Below are positions 8,262-17,809 of a DNA stretch of 64,000 bases, one piece after another (the first letter of the stretch is position 1; every line of letters starts with the position of its first letter). The stretch is from an uncultured Hyphomicrobiales bacterium (lineage in GTDB: Bacteria; Pseudomonadota; Alphaproteobacteria; Rhizobiales; Ancalomicrobiaceae), in the NCBI GenBank assembly GCA_903930435.1, contig CAIYYN010000013.1, positions 1 to 64,000 on the forward strand, read 5' to 3'. Both the position numbers and the translations under genes were made by a program. The notes below the pieces were generated by a model. The model saw only the letters and a list, made by a program, of their open reading frames with translations. It was not told where the DNA came from and did no database searches.

Positions 8262-9878
8262 GTGAAAGCCGTTGACTATGAGCGTTTCGCAAAACTAAGT
8301 CCGTTCGAGCTGAAGGATGCGCTGATCGATCTCGCTTCCAGCAAGAGCGACCGGATGATGCTCAACGCGGGCCGAGGGAACCCGAATTTCCTGGCAACGC
8401 TGCCGCGCCACGCGTTTTTTCTGCTTGGAACATTCGCACTTGAGGAGTCCGAACGCTCGTTCTCCTATATGCCCGAAGGCGTTGGTGGTCTCCCGCTTCA
8501 TGACGGAATGGAGGCCCGATTCGGGGCATTTGTCAGCGCCAACGCTGCACGCCCGGGCGCGACCTTCCTCGAAGCTGTCTTGTCCTACGTTCGCGATCGA
8601 TTGGGGTTGTCGGCAGGCGGCTTCCTGCACGAGATTGTCTCAGCGATACTCGGCTGCGAGTACCCAACGCCTCCGCGGATACTGCCGTTTGTCTCCACTA
8701 TCTCCTGCCATTATCTCGCTCGCGAACTCTTCCGCGATCAGTTGCCGGCGAGCGGCATTGATCTGTTCGCCGTCGAGGGCGGCACAGCCGGCATAACGTA
8801 CGTCTTCAATACATTGCGCGAAAACCGGCTTCTTGTGCCAGGTGACAAGATCGCGATCGGCATGCCCATTTTCACGCCCTATATCGAAATTCCCCAGCTC
8901 GGCGATTATCGACTGGTCGAAGTAAACATCGAGGCGGATGGAGCGCACGGCTGGCAATATCCGGACGAAGAGATCGATAAGCTGTTGGATCCTTCCATCA
9001 AGGCCTTTTTCGTCGTCAACCCAAGCAATCCGCCTTCGGTGCAGATCGACGAAAGGTCGATGCAAAGAATCGCGGGGCTCGTCCGGACGAAGCGGCCAGA
9101 TCTTGTGATCATCTCCGACGAGGTTTACGGCACCTTCGCCGACAACTTCCTGTCATTGTTCGCTGTTTGCCCTCACAATACGATCCTCGTCTATTCCTTT
9201 TCCAAATACTTTGGTGCGACGGGCTGGCGTCTTGGATTGATCGTGACACATGCGGACACCGTGCTTGATCGCGCGCTCGCGAAGCTGGCTGAAGTCGATC
9301 AAAAGGCGCTCGAGGGGCGATATTGTACACTCGCGGCGGAACCTCGCGATATCAAGTTCATCGATCGCCTCGTTGCGGATAGCCGTACCGTGTCGCTCAA
9401 CCACACCGCAGGTCTCTCCACACCCCAGCAGGCGCAGATCGCGTTGTTTTCCCTGTTCGCCCTTATGGATGAAGCGGACGATTATCAAAATGCGATCAAG
9501 AGGCTGATCCGACGCCGTCAAACGACCCTGTACAGTGAGCTCGGTCTTTCCACCGCACGAGACTCGAATGGCACGTACTATTATGCCCTGCTCGATCTCG
9601 AGCAGATCGCCACCGAAATGCACGGTATAGAATTTGCGCAGTGGATGCTGGCTAAAAAGGAACCGCTGGAAATGCTATTCCGGCTGGCGGACGAAGGTGG
9701 CGTCGTACTCCTGCCAGGCAAAGGCTTTGGGACTTTGCACCCGTCCGCGCGGGCCTCGTTGGCAAACCTGAATGACTACCAATACGCCAATATTGGGCGG
9801 GTGATCCACACGCTCTCTAACGAATATCATGCGGAATTCGTGCGCGAGACGGCGAAGCCGACACTTGTGACCGCATAG
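8262..9878 (+). CDS. aspD: Aspartate 4-decarboxylase / aspartate aminotransferase (PLP)
   Basis: A 538-residue fold-type I PLP enzyme that converts aspartate to alanine and CO2 and consumes a cytoplasmic proton. The PLP lysine is K315 in 'SFSKYFGATGWRLG'. 'NPSNPPS', 'ISDEVYGTF' and 'NAGRGNPNF' are the expected substrate and cofactor motifs. Length agrees with the AspD family (about 530), longer than ordinary aminotransferases. The GTG at 8262 is preferred over a TTG 18 bases upstream because AGAGGA lies 8-13 bases before the GTG. It is followed after 63 bases by aspT, the usual partner. Confidence 0.95.
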   Translation: MKAVDYERFAKLSPFELKDALIDLASSKSDRMMLNAGRGNPNFLATLPRHAFFLLGTFALEESERSFSYMPEGVGGLPLHDGMEARFGAFVSANAARPGATFLEAVLSYVRDRLGLSAGGFLHEIVSAILGCEYPTPPRILPFVSTISCHYLARELFRDQLPASGIDLFAVEGGTAGITYVFNTLRENRLLVPGDKIAIGMPIFTPYIEIPQLGDYRLVEVNIEADGAHGWQYPDEEIDKLLDPSIKAFFVVNPSNPPSVQIDERSMQRIAGLVRTKRPDLVIISDEVYGTFADNFLSLFAVCPHNTILVYSFSKYFGATGWRLGLIVTHADTVLDRALAKLAEVDQKALEGRYCTLAAEPRDIKFIDRLVADSRTVSLNHTAGLSTPQQAQIALFSLFALMDEADDYQNAIKRLIRRRQTTLYSELGLSTARDSNGTYYYALLDLEQIATEMHGIEFAQWMLAKKEPLEMLFRLADEGGVVLLPGKGFGTLHPSARASLANLNDYQYANIGRVIHTLSNEYHAEFVRETAKPTLVTA

Positions 9879-9941
9879 GAGTCACTATCGAGCCGCACGG
9901 ACATCCGGATTTTTGCTGTCTCCCATGGAGCCTGCCCTACA

Positions 9942-11645
9942 ATGTTGAACACCGTACTTCTCGCCCGGCCCGAGCTGGCGCTCTTTGCCGCTCTGGTGCT
10001 CGGATATGGCCTCGGCGCGATTAAAATCGGTCCCTTCAAGCTCGGGGGGGTGGCCGGGACATTGATCGCAGCCTTGGTCATCGGACAGACCGGTGTCCAC
10101 GTCGATGCGGACCTTCAACGGTTCATGTTTACGCTATTTGTCTACGCGCTCGGCTTCTCAGTCGCTCCACAGTTCTTTGCCAGCATCGACAAGACGACAT
10201 GGACGTGGGGTCTTCTAGTAGTTATCGAGATTGTGGCAATAGTGGCCGTGGCGTTTATCGCGACATGGTGCCTCAAGCTGGACGTCGGCACGGCGAGTGG
10301 GCTGCTTGCCGGTGCGGCGACTGAATCTGCGATGGTTGGTACCGCGAGCGAGGCGATCGGCAAGCTTGGTATCGCAGCGGCGGAAATAAAGACACAGCAG
10401 GCGAACGTGGCGACTGCGTACGCGCTTGCCTATTGTTTCAGTCTGATCACCATCGTCTTGTTCTCCAGTCAGATCGCGCCAAAGCTGCTCGGTATAGATC
10501 TTCGTGAGGAGGCCCGGCGCACGATGGCGAAGCTCGGCGGCGTCGATGCAAACCTCGACGCTGATCAAGCCGATGCTTTCCCGCCGCTCGTAAGCCGAGG
10601 ATTTCTCGTCGCGGCTGCGGCCGGACAAAGCATCGCTGCTATCGAAAGTGCGCTCGCCGGTAATGTCACCGTCGAGGGGCTTCGTAGGGATAACGCCGAT
10701 ATCAAGATCACCGGCGACTGCCTGCTTAGAATGGGCGACGAACTCGCCGTCGCCGGGCTCCGTTCGGCACTCGTGGATGCCGCGAAAATCATCGGCCCTG
10801 AAGCAGGCGATCCCTCGGCCGTGAAATTTATCATCGAGACTCGCGATATCGTTCTGACGCGCTGGCCCGAACATCGAGCACCCGCCACATCGATCATCCA
10901 GTTCCTCCGCGCAGCGACGGTGAATGGCGTCTACCTGTCGGCCGTCACGCGGGACGACCGCAAGCTGCCGGTGCTGGACCGGGCTATGGTCCGTCGCGGG
11001 GATGTCGTGGAATTATTTGGTAAGCCAGAGGATGTTGCGCGCGCAGCCCATCTGCTTGGAAACGCAGAAGTGCCCGACGTTCTGACAGACTTTGTTTATC
11101 TTGGCGGCGGATTGATTGTCGGTATCTTGATCGGGCTACTCACGATTCCGGTGGCCGGCGTGCCGCTTTCCCTTGGGAGTGCCGGAGCGCTGGTTTCGGG
11201 GCTTGGATTTGGCTGGTTGCGCGCGCGGCATCCGACCTTCGGCGCCTTTCCCCCCGCCGCGACGCGCGTTCTGAAGGATCTTGGTCTAGCCATTTTCATC
11301 GCATCGATTGGTCTGAGCGCGGCGCCTAGCGTTCTCGCACTTTTAGGTGCGCGTGGCTGGCAGTTGCCGATTGCGGCGGTTTGTATTTCCTTGGTACCGA
11401 CGCTCATCTCCCTCTACGTCGGTCGCTACCTTTTGCACATGGAGCCTGCAATCCTCTGCGGAGCGCTCGCTGGGCAGCAGGCTAGCACGCCGGCGATCAA
11501 TGCGACTGAGGCTGTGGCAGGCAACCCGGTGCCGATCATCGGCTACACCGTAACTTATGCACTCGCCAATATCCTTTTGCCCTTGTTGGGACCAATTTTC
11601 GTCGTCGGATTTGCGGCGGTTAATGGGCTAGGTTCTCCCCACTGA
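9942..11645 (+). CDS. aspT: Aspartate:alanine exchanger (AAEx family)
   Basis: A 567-residue inner-membrane antiporter. Two hydrophobic halves (about residues 1-190 and 385-567) flank a central cytoplasmic region carrying RCK_C/TrkA_C-type domains (about 205-370), the layout of the AspT/YidE family. Electrogenic aspartate-in/alanine-out exchange together with AspD generates proton-motive force and alkalinises the cytoplasm. 'GLLAGAATESAMVGTASEA' and 'AGQQASTPAIN' are the paired family motifs in the two halves. GGAG lies 11 bases before the ATG. Last gene of the acid-resistance cluster. Confidence 0.94.
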   Translation: MLNTVLLARPELALFAALVLGYGLGAIKIGPFKLGGVAGTLIAALVIGQTGVHVDADLQRFMFTLFVYALGFSVAPQFFASIDKTTWTWGLLVVIEIVAIVAVAFIATWCLKLDVGTASGLLAGAATESAMVGTASEAIGKLGIAAAEIKTQQANVATAYALAYCFSLITIVLFSSQIAPKLLGIDLREEARRTMAKLGGVDANLDADQADAFPPLVSRGFLVAAAAGQSIAAIESALAGNVTVEGLRRDNADIKITGDCLLRMGDELAVAGLRSALVDAAKIIGPEAGDPSAVKFIIETRDIVLTRWPEHRAPATSIIQFLRAATVNGVYLSAVTRDDRKLPVLDRAMVRRGDVVELFGKPEDVARAAHLLGNAEVPDVLTDFVYLGGGLIVGILIGLLTIPVAGVPLSLGSAGALVSGLGFGWLRARHPTFGAFPPAATRVLKDLGLAIFIASIGLSAAPSVLALLGARGWQLPIAAVCISLVPTLISLYVGRYLLHMEPAILCGALAGQQASTPAINATEAVAGNPVPIIGYTVTYALANILLPLLGPIFVVGFAAVNGLGSPH

Positions 11646-11948
11646 CCTCAATCGTCGATTATCTCGCCTTTACTGCGATCATCGCATGGCTCCTGGAAAA
11701 AGATGCGCGACGGAAACGCTGTCTTCAGCGTGTCGGCCAACGCAACTGATCGGGCCAAGCGGACTTGGCTCTGCCCGCACTCCGTCATTGACCGGTCTTG
11801 AAACGGAGAAGATTTAAGTGCCGCATCGGTCTTGAGTAGATTCCGGGCCTGACGCGCCAAGGTGTTGTTCGATATGTCAGGCTTGGATCAGAGCCAAGTG
11901 CATTGACGTTGGGGCTGGTCTGTTTGACGACGTGGTGCAGGCAAATGG
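11646..11948. other. Intergenic region after aspT
   Basis: About 300 bases with no recognisable gene and no clear intrinsic terminator. It carries the GTAG-TTCCGA box at 11836-11855, facing the next small gene. Confidence 0.55.
11836..11855 (+). promoter_or_regulatory. GTAG-TTCCGA box upstream of small membrane protein gene
   Basis: GTAGATTCCGGGCCTGACGC, about 94 bases before the GTG at 11949. It belongs to the GAGTAGATTCCG subtype, shared with the copA and first stress-protein boxes. Confidence 0.6.
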
Positions 11949-12464
11949 GTGACAGACGTGCGACATGCGATGACAGTCCTATCGCGCGGATCTGAGTTTG
12001 ACGCGTTCCTTTTTGCGCCCATTGGCGAGGAAGGTAACGAAATGGCACTCAGTGTCCTTTCCGCTCTCGCTCGTTTGGATATCGATCCCTGGCATGAGGC
12101 AGCTGAATTAGCCCAAATGCCAAGGCTTGCGGCAAAACAACGCTTGAAATCCCTGATCGACGAACTCCCCGAGATCCGATCTATTCTGCCTGACTCCGAG
12201 ATAGCTTCGACACGCTTGATCGCCCTGTTGCCGTCTGGCTCGAAATCCCACGGTGCTGCCTTTAGCAAGGTAATGCCAGGCACCAGCAAGATGATGAATC
12301 CAAAATCCCTCATTTACGTACTGGTGGTCAATCTCCTTCTCGTGGCCGGCTTGACATGTGTCCAGTTGGCCGAGTCGAGGTCTCTCTCGCCTGGGAGAGG
12401 CGACGACGTCGAGTCTTCGGTCGCGGTTGATCCTCCAAAAGACCTATCTTACGGAAATCGATGA
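11949..12464 (+). CDS. Small single-span membrane protein, unknown function
   Basis: A predicted 171-residue protein. Its soluble N-terminal part ('FDAFLFAPIGEEGNEMALSVLSALARLDIDPWHEAAELAQMP') looks like a conserved alphaproteobacterial family often found beside stress genes. A single membrane helix follows at about 119-137 ('LIYVLVVNLLLVAGLTCV'), then a polar tail. Three possible starts lie close together (GTG 11949, GTG 11958, ATG 11970) and no strong ribosome binding site decides between them. No function can be assigned. It has its own upstream box and precedes copA by 87 bases. Confidence 0.65.
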   Translation: MTDVRHAMTVLSRGSEFDAFLFAPIGEEGNEMALSVLSALARLDIDPWHEAAELAQMPRLAAKQRLKSLIDELPEIRSILPDSEIASTRLIALLPSGSKSHGAAFSKVMPGTSKMMNPKSLIYVLVVNLLLVAGLTCVQLAESRSLSPGRGDDVESSVAVDPPKDLSYGNR

Positions 12465-12491
12465 TCGTCGCCGTTGCCGACCTACACATGA

Positions 12492-12509
12492 GTAGATTCC
12501 GACCCTGCC
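12492..12509 (+). promoter_or_regulatory. GTAG-TTCCGA box upstream of copA
   Basis: GTAGATTCCGACCCTGCC ends 42 bases before the copA ATG. This is among the closest spacings in the window, so if the motif is an activator site the 5' leader must be very short. Confidence 0.65.
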
Positions 12510-12551
12510 TTCAAAGTTTGCGCAAGAACCAATCGTGCTACGCTGATCGCG

Positions 12552-14729
12552 ATGACTGAACTTGATACACACGACTTAGCGCCAATAGCCCGACTATCAA
12601 TTGACGATAGCGTTGGCATCTATACTTGTCCCATTCACCCACAAATACGCCAGGTTGGGTCAGGGAATTGCCCCATATGCGGAATGATGCTGGAGCTGGT
12701 CAAAGCGACTGCAGAGGCGGGCGAAAACCACGAACTGGAAGACATGACGCGGCGCTTCTGGATTGGACTTGTTCTCTCCTTGCCCGTATTCATCCTCGAA
12801 ATGGGTAGCCATATCCCCTCGCTTGGCATGCACAATTTAGTTCCGCCTCAAATCTCGACATGGATTCAATTCGCTTTGTCGACGCCGGTCGTCCTGTGGG
12901 CAGGATTTCCGTTCTTCGAACGCGCCTGGAGCTCGGTCGTCCACCGCAGCCTAAATATGTTCAGCCTGATCGCTCTTGGAACCGGGGCCGCATACATCTA
13001 CAGCCTATTTGCGACATTCGCGCCCGGCATGTTCCCCGCCGGTTTTCACGATATGGGCGGCACGGTCGCTGTTTATTTCGAGGCGGCAGCAGTGATTACG
13101 GTCCTGGTGTTATTGGGCCAGGTACTCGAACTCCGCGCCCGCGAGCAGACCGGCGGTGCGATCCGCGCCTTGCTGAACTTGGCTCCCAAAAAGGCGCACC
13201 GCTTGAATGCTGATGGCGAGGACGAGGAGGTCGCCCTTGAGTTAGTTCGGGTCGGCGATCGTCTCCGGGTTCGACCAGGCGACGGCGTGCCGGTCGATGG
13301 CGAAGTGCTTGAGGGCAGGGGAGCCGTGGACGAGTCTATGGTCACAGGCGAGTCGATGCCCGCGTCGAAGAAATCCGGTGACAAGCTTATCGGTGGCACA
13401 GTGAACGGTACAGGCTCACTCATCATGCGTGCCGATAAGGTCGGCGCTGACACCATGCTTGCGCGCATCGTCACCATGGTCAGCGAGGCGCAACGAAGCC
13501 AAGCGCCGATCCAGGCGCTAGCGGACAAGGTGTCCGGCTATTTCGTTCCCGCGGTGCTCGGCGTGGCGGCCATAGCTTTCGTTGCGTGGGCGGTATTCGG
13601 TCCCGCCCCCCCGCTTGCCTATGCGCTGATCGCGGCTGTCTCTGTCCTTATCATCGCCTGTCCCTGCGCGCTGGGGCTCGCCACCCCAATGTCGATCGGG
13701 GTGGCGATCGGCAAAGGCGCGGGCGCCGGTGTCCTAATCAAGTCGGCTGAAGCCCTTGAGCGTATGGAGAAGGTCAATACTCTGGTCGTCGACAAGACCG
13801 GGACACTGACCGAAGGCAAGCCGAGGGTGACGGCCATTATTCCCGCGGCCGGATTCTCCGAGGCCGAGATTTTGCCTTTGGCGGCAAGCCTTGAGCGGTC
13901 AAGCGAACATCCGCTTGCGGTCGCCATCGTCACGGCCGCGAAAGATCGCGGCATGGCAACCAAAGAGCCGACCGAGTTCGCCTCTGTCACCGGCAAGGGC
14001 GTCACCGGCAAGATCGATGGCAGATCCGTGGCGCTCGGCAATGCCAAGCTGATGGCTGATATCGGCGTGAAATTCGATGATTTCGACAGACAAGCCGACG
14101 AGTTGCGCGGCGATGGCGCGACCGCCCTATTTCTGGCAATCGACCAAAAGCCAGCCGGGATCATAGCCATTGCCGATCCGATTAAGGCGACCACGCAAGC
14201 GGCACTCGATACGCTTCGGAAGGACAGCATACGGATCGTGATGCTGACTGGGGACAACAAGACGACGGCAGAGGCGGTTGCGCGCAAGCTTGGGATCACC
14301 GAAATCGAAGCCGACGTTTTGCCGCAGGATAAGAACCGCATCGTCAAGAAGCTGACGTCCGAGGGTCGCATCGTTGCAATGGCCGGCGACGGCGTGAACG
14401 ATGCTCCTGCTCTGGCCGAGGCCTCTGTCGGCATCGCGATGGGAACAGGAACCGAAGTCGCAATTCAGAGCGCCGGAATCACCCTGGTGAAAGGCGATCT
14501 TGCCGGCATCGCGCGGGCGATGGTCCTAAGCCGCGCGACAATGCGCAATATTCGAGAAAATCTGATCTTTGCGTTCACCTACAATGCGATTGGGATCCCT
14601 ATCGCCGCAGGCATACTTTACCCGTCCTTCGGCATCCTTCTCAGTCCGATCATCGGCGCCCTAGCGATGTCGCTTAGCTCCGTTTCCGTGATCGCGAACG
14701 CCCTGCGGCTGCGCACGCTTAAGCTCTGA
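12552..14729 (+). CDS. copA: Copper-exporting P1B-type ATPase
   Basis: A 725-residue heavy-metal pump. The N-terminus has a Cys-rich heavy-metal-binding (HMBD) segment (C26 in 'YTCPIHP', C40 and C43 in 'GNCPICGMM') instead of the usual HMA domain. The actuator TGES is at 265-268. The transmembrane metal site is C370-P371-C372, the phosphorylated aspartate is D414 in 'DKTGT', and the P1B 'SEHPLA' and hinge '[10 protein letters not shown]' motifs follow. CPC plus HMBD points to Cu(I)/Ag(I) export. No copper regulator or chaperone gene is adjacent; an upstream GTAG-TTCCGA box suggests control by the shared regulator. Confidence 0.95.
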   Translation: MTELDTHDLAPIARLSIDDSVGIYTCPIHPQIRQVGSGNCPICGMMLELVKATAEAGENHELEDMTRRFWIGLVLSLPVFILEMGSHIPSLGMHNLVPPQISTWIQFALSTPVVLWAGFPFFERAWSSVVHRSLNMFSLIALGTGAAYIYSLFATFAPGMFPAGFHDMGGTVAVYFEAAAVITVLVLLGQVLELRAREQTGGAIRALLNLAPKKAHRLNADGEDEEVALELVRVGDRLRVRPGDGVPVDGEVLEGRGAVDESMVTGESMPASKKSGDKLIGGTVNGTGSLIMRADKVGADTMLARIVTMVSEAQRSQAPIQALADKVSGYFVPAVLGVAAIAFVAWAVFGPAPPLAYALIAAVSVLIIACPCALGLATPMSIGVAIGKGAGAGVLIKSAEALERMEKVNTLVVDKTGTLTEGKPRVTAIIPAAGFSEAEILPLAASLERSSEHPLAVAIVTAAKDRGMATKEPTEFASVTGKGVTGKIDGRSVALGNAKLMADIGVKFDDFDRQADELRGDGATALFLAIDQKPAGIIAIADPIKATTQAALDTLRKDSIRIVMLTGDNKTTAEAVARKLGITEIEADVLPQDKNRIVKKLTSEGRIVAMAGDGVNDAPALAEASVGIAMGTGTEVAIQSAGITLVKGDLAGIARAMVLSRATMRNIRENLIFAFTYNAIGIPIAAGILYPSFGILLSPIIGALAMSLSSVSVIANALRLRTLKL

Positions 14730-14855
14730 CGGTATCTCCAGCCCGTGAGGTGGCCTCCTTCACCGTCTCTTGGCGCGTGGGAAAAGTGCAATGACCACCG
14801 ATGCGATCCGGATGCGAGTAACCGCCGGGTTTCCCGAGTTGAGAGATTGGCAAAT

Positions 14856-15023
14856 ATGAATACCGAACAGGATCATGGTGCACCCCGCCCGACTCGCTGC
14901 CGTCGCGATTGGCGGCGAATTCATCATTCTCCGATTTTTTGGGTTGGCGTCGTCATGTTTTTAGCGGCGATTACGATTTACGTCTTAACGGACGACCTCT
15001 ATTGGCGCCCGCATTTCCGATAG
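14856..15023 (+). CDS. Small membrane protein (55 aa), unknown
   Basis: A 55-residue protein with a basic N-terminus ('RCRRDWRRIHHSPIF') and one membrane helix ('WVGVVMFLAAITIYVLT') ending in 'DDLYWRPH'. This pattern resembles small conserved membrane proteins of Hyphomicrobiales. The start at 14856 is chosen because upstream in-frame codons have poor composition. It follows copA by 126 bases and may be cotranscribed. No function is known to me. Confidence 0.55.
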   Translation: MNTEQDHGAPRPTRCRRDWRRIHHSPIFWVGVVMFLAAITIYVLTDDLYWRPHFR

Positions 15024-15370
15024 CAAACCCGCTCGAAGGTATGATCGCGCTCGGGACCGCAGGCGGCGTGCGCTACGCGTGCGTCGCAACGCCCGGCATC
15101 AACCTAAACGATTGAGCGATCACAGAAAGACGATCCTTATCACCTACGGAAAAGGGATTAAGCGATAGCCCCTGGTTTATGGAGGATAATACTTGGACTT
15201 CGATCCACGTCACCGCCCTAAGCAGATGGCGCACGCCGAGGTGGCCGACGTCGGTTGGAAGGCACAAAAGAGCCGCTCGGATCGTCGGGCGACCCAGGCG
15301 GCTTGTTGGAGCGAACGTTGTTCCATCCGCCAGAGAGCCGATGCAGACGTTCATGACTGATCGAGCACGA
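15024..15370. other. Intergenic region, nothing recognised
   Basis: About 350 bases between a small membrane protein and a convergent small secreted protein. Overlapping open frames on both strands lack family signatures. No box, repeat or RNA gene was recognised. Confidence 0.5.
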
Positions 15371-15655
15371 TCAGCAGCGGTTCAGGCCAAGATGCAGCAG
15401 AATGCCAAGCGGAAACATCCGATGGCGATGGTGATACCAACCGCATGTATCATCATCCTGGTCCACGCCGCCGTAAAAGACACCTTGACCGTGCCCGTAG
15501 CGAGTGTGGATTGAATTACCGTTCGACCGCATATTTGCACTGTGGCTGGTATGGCTTGCATGCGATGGGCGAATGATCGGGGCAGCCGCAGCATTGGTGG
15601 AGGCGACTGTGCTGAAGGCCAGACAGATAACTGCAATCAAGGAAAAGATTTTCAT
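15371..15655 (-). CDS. Small secreted His-rich protein, unknown
   Basis: A 94-residue product with a clear Sec signal peptide ('MKIFSLIAVICLAFSTVASTNAAAA'). The mature part is rich in His, Ser and Gly ('HASHTSHSANMRSNG', 'WYHHRHRMF') with two cysteines. Clustered histidines could bind metal, but this is only inferred from composition. The start at 15655 is supported by the signal peptide and AAAGGTG just upstream. Its upstream region is markedly AT-rich. Confidence 0.6.
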   Translation of the reverse strand: MKIFSLIAVICLAFSTVASTNAAAAPIIRPSHASHTSHSANMRSNGNSIHTRYGHGQGVFYGGVDQDDDTCGWYHHRHRMFPLGILLHLGLNRC

Positions 15656-15952
15656 CAGGCACCTTTGTTGTAATTCGTCACGTCGCATGTCGACATTGAT
15701 CGACAATCCGCGCTCAAATGAAAGCAACCTAACGCGGAATACCTTAAGCATTTAGCTCATTTGATTCTAGTATCTACGATCAAGGATTAAGCGGCAGCAT
15801 CGGAAAATACTTAAGAGTTGATCTTCCGAAAAAGCAAAGACTCAAAGATACGCGATATTGTATCTGTCTCGATCACGGCTCATAATAAAAATCTCATGAA
15901 TAAACGCCCATTTCGGCCTTTTCGGGCGAGCGACGCATTGGCAAACGACTAA

Positions 15953-16174
15953 TCAGGCAGCCCGCAACTTCCTCCGGGGCACCGCTTTCAGCACTTTCGT
16001 GGTCGGTCTGGTTTTCAAGGACAAAATCTTGGAGAGATTTCCAAGGAGTGACACGCCCTTATCCTCGATGCTTATATTGCCTGCAATCAGCCGTCGTCGT
16101 GCAGCAAATGATTGCGGCCCGACATCAAGACGCGGATCGACGAAGGCGCCAACGCGATTGGTTTTCGTGATCAA
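15953..16174 (-). CDS. Doubtful small basic protein (73 aa)
   Basis: A 73-codon frame encoding a basic, low-complexity product ending in 'VLKAVPRRKLRAA'. No family is recognised. A weak hairpin terminator candidate downstream on the same strand and a 4-base overlap with the preceding frame give slight support. Confidence 0.25.
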   Translation of the reverse strand: MITKTNRVGAFVDPRLDVGPQSFAARRRLIAGNISIEDKGVSLLGNLSKILSLKTRPTTKVLKAVPRRKLRAA

Positions 16175-16425
16175 CTAAGGGCCGGGACGTGAACATCGCG
16201 CCACATCAAGGCTACCCGTCCTTCGGCGGCGTCCGAAGGCACCATCGCGAACAACCTTGCTCGTCCAACTGTACGCACCGCATATCCGCCAGCCAACGAC
16301 CAATCATGCGGGTGCAGAGCGCCGATAGGCGTGGAATATACGCAGCAAATGATTTTCGTGTAATCAGATGCTCTCCAGTGGGAAGCACTTTGGTCCGGTC
16401 CTTCCGTCATAAACGTGACCGCCAT
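16171..16425 (-). CDS. Doubtful small protein (84 aa)
   Basis: An 84-codon frame ('SHWRASDYTKIICCVYSTPIGALHPHDWSLAGGYAV...') with rather protein-like composition but no recognised family. It overlaps the start of the 73-codon frame. It may be a remnant of a longer gene. Confidence 0.25.
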   Translation of the reverse strand: MAVTFMTEGPDQSASHWRASDYTKIICCVYSTPIGALHPHDWSLAGGYAVRTVGRARLFAMVPSDAAEGRVALMWRDVHVPALS

Positions 16426-16473
16426 CAGGCGTGTGTGACAGCGAGCGCCCGAAGCTCATTTGGAGCATGACGA

Positions 16474-16490
16474 GTAGTTTCCGTGGCTGG
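16474..16490 (+). promoter_or_regulatory. GTAG-TTCCGA box upstream of PRC-barrel gene
   Basis: GTAGTTTCCGTGGCTGG, about 190 bases before the ATG at 16681 and on the same strand. Confidence 0.55.
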
Positions 16491-16680
16491 CCGGCTGTTT
16501 CCGCCCGTGGTTAAAGCCACCCCACGCTTGGCAAGGATGCGTACCGAGTTGGCTAACCCACCTTGGCAATGACTAGCTCGTCGACCGCCGGCCACCCCGA
16601 CCGGCCAGACCCAAGAGCGTCCGACTACGAGTTTGGATGGATCATCAGATTGCTTTCTTAGCCCTCAAGGAACCCGTGCA

Positions 16681-17523
16681 ATGTACAAATCACTCATGCT
16701 TGGAAGTGTCGCCTCGGTTGTCTGCGCACTTCTGGTAACGCCGATTTTCGCCGCCGACCCTATTCCGACGCCGCCTGACGCGGGAATACCGTCGCAGCCG
16801 GCCGCCGTTTGCCTGTCAGATCTGCGCGCCTTTGACGTCGAGATGGAGAAAGACGGCTATTGGTACACCGGCGGCGGCTATAGCATGGGATATCCTGTCG
16901 CCGGATATGGCTATTCCGGCGTAGCTGAACGCGGCGCTGGTGAGATGCCGTTCGGATACGAGTACGCGCGGCCCGGTTACGAGGTTCGAAACTTGATGGC
17001 GAGCGCGACGATCCTTGCTAGGCACGGTAATCAGCAGCCTTGCGAAGACGTTCTCGCGACCACACGCGTGATATACCAAGACTACCTGACCGCGTTGCGT
17101 AGTGGAAAAGAAGCCCAAGGATACGGTCCACAGTGGCAGCAGGTCCAACTGAAGACTGCAATTCCCGTGACGGACGATCATGCGGCATTCCGCTCCGATC
17201 AACTCGTTGGCGCTGACGTCCGCAACGTATCCAATGTGGCGTTGGGAACGGTCAATGACATCGTGATTTCACCAGAAACCGGCAAGATTGCCTATCTCGT
17301 GATCGGTCGCGGCGGATTTTTCGGGATCGATGAGAAATATGTTCCGGTGCCGTGGGCCAGTTTCAAAATAACGCCGGCGGGCAGGACGCTTGTTTTGAAC
17401 GTCGAGAAAGCGGCACTCGGGGCTGCTCCGATGGTCAAGAAGAACGAGCATGCGTCTGTGGCCGAGAGCAAGATGGTCGACGCCTATTGGCTCGCACATG
17501 GGCCAGTTGCATCGGCAGACTAA
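16681..17523 (+). CDS. Secreted PRC-barrel domain protein
   Basis: A 280-residue exported protein. The signal peptide 'MYKSLMLGSVASVVCALLVTPIFAA' is followed by a Gly/Tyr-rich linker ('YWYTGGGYSMGYPVAGYGYSG') and a middle helical part. A C-terminal PRC-barrel (about 175-255) contains 'LVGADVRNVSNVALGTVNDIVISPETGKIAYLVIG' and 'VPWASFKI'. PRC-barrel proteins of this type occur in envelope-stress gene sets of Hyphomicrobiales; their biochemical role is unknown. The start is set by the signal peptide. Upstream in-frame codons to 16633 are not signal-like. Confidence 0.85.
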   Translation: MYKSLMLGSVASVVCALLVTPIFAADPIPTPPDAGIPSQPAAVCLSDLRAFDVEMEKDGYWYTGGGYSMGYPVAGYGYSGVAERGAGEMPFGYEYARPGYEVRNLMASATILARHGNQQPCEDVLATTRVIYQDYLTALRSGKEAQGYGPQWQQVQLKTAIPVTDDHAAFRSDQLVGADVRNVSNVALGTVNDIVISPETGKIAYLVIGRGGFFGIDEKYVPVPWASFKITPAGRTLVLNVEKAALGAAPMVKKNEHASVAESKMVDAYWLAHGPVASAD

Positions 17524-17674
17524 GCGCATTTCTAAAGCTCATTTGGTTCCCGTCGCTGTTCGACAGCAACGATGGGGACCATCGCGCTGTACCCTTGCCA
17601 GTACGCAGACACGGGCTTTTCCACGCAAGGTGAAGGCTGAGGACCAAGATCGTCGCTACGGTTTAGGGCACTGA

Positions 17675-17690
17675 GTAGATTCCGGCCCTG
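17675..17690 (+). promoter_or_regulatory. GTAG-TTCCGA box upstream of stress protein gene
   Basis: GTAGATTCCGGCCCTG, 120 bases before the ATG at 17810. Confidence 0.6.
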
Positions 17691-17809
17691 TGCACCGTTT
17701 TCGACTCGACGATAGATCAATCAGCGTCGTCTCCGATCGCCGGAGATGGGCAGACTGCAAACGCTCACTCCCGAGTCCATCGTTTTCTCGTCTCGTAAAG
17801 GTCCCTAAA

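Larger units (their letters stand above)
15656..16680. other. Long, partly AT-rich region with two doubtful small frames
   Basis: About 1 kb. From 15740 to 15930 the base composition is much more AT-rich than the rest of the window. A short CGCCC/GGGCG hairpin (15905-15928) followed on the minus strand by GTTTATT could be a weak minus-strand terminator. Two overlapping minus-strand frames (15953-16174 and 16171-16425) are listed separately as doubtful. The box at 16474-16490 faces the PRC-barrel gene. Confidence 0.5.

Noticed and set aside
15179-15514. 111-codon plus-strand frame opposite the His-rich secreted protein
   Set aside because: Overlaps a better-supported minus-strand gene with a signal peptide; composition is not protein-like.
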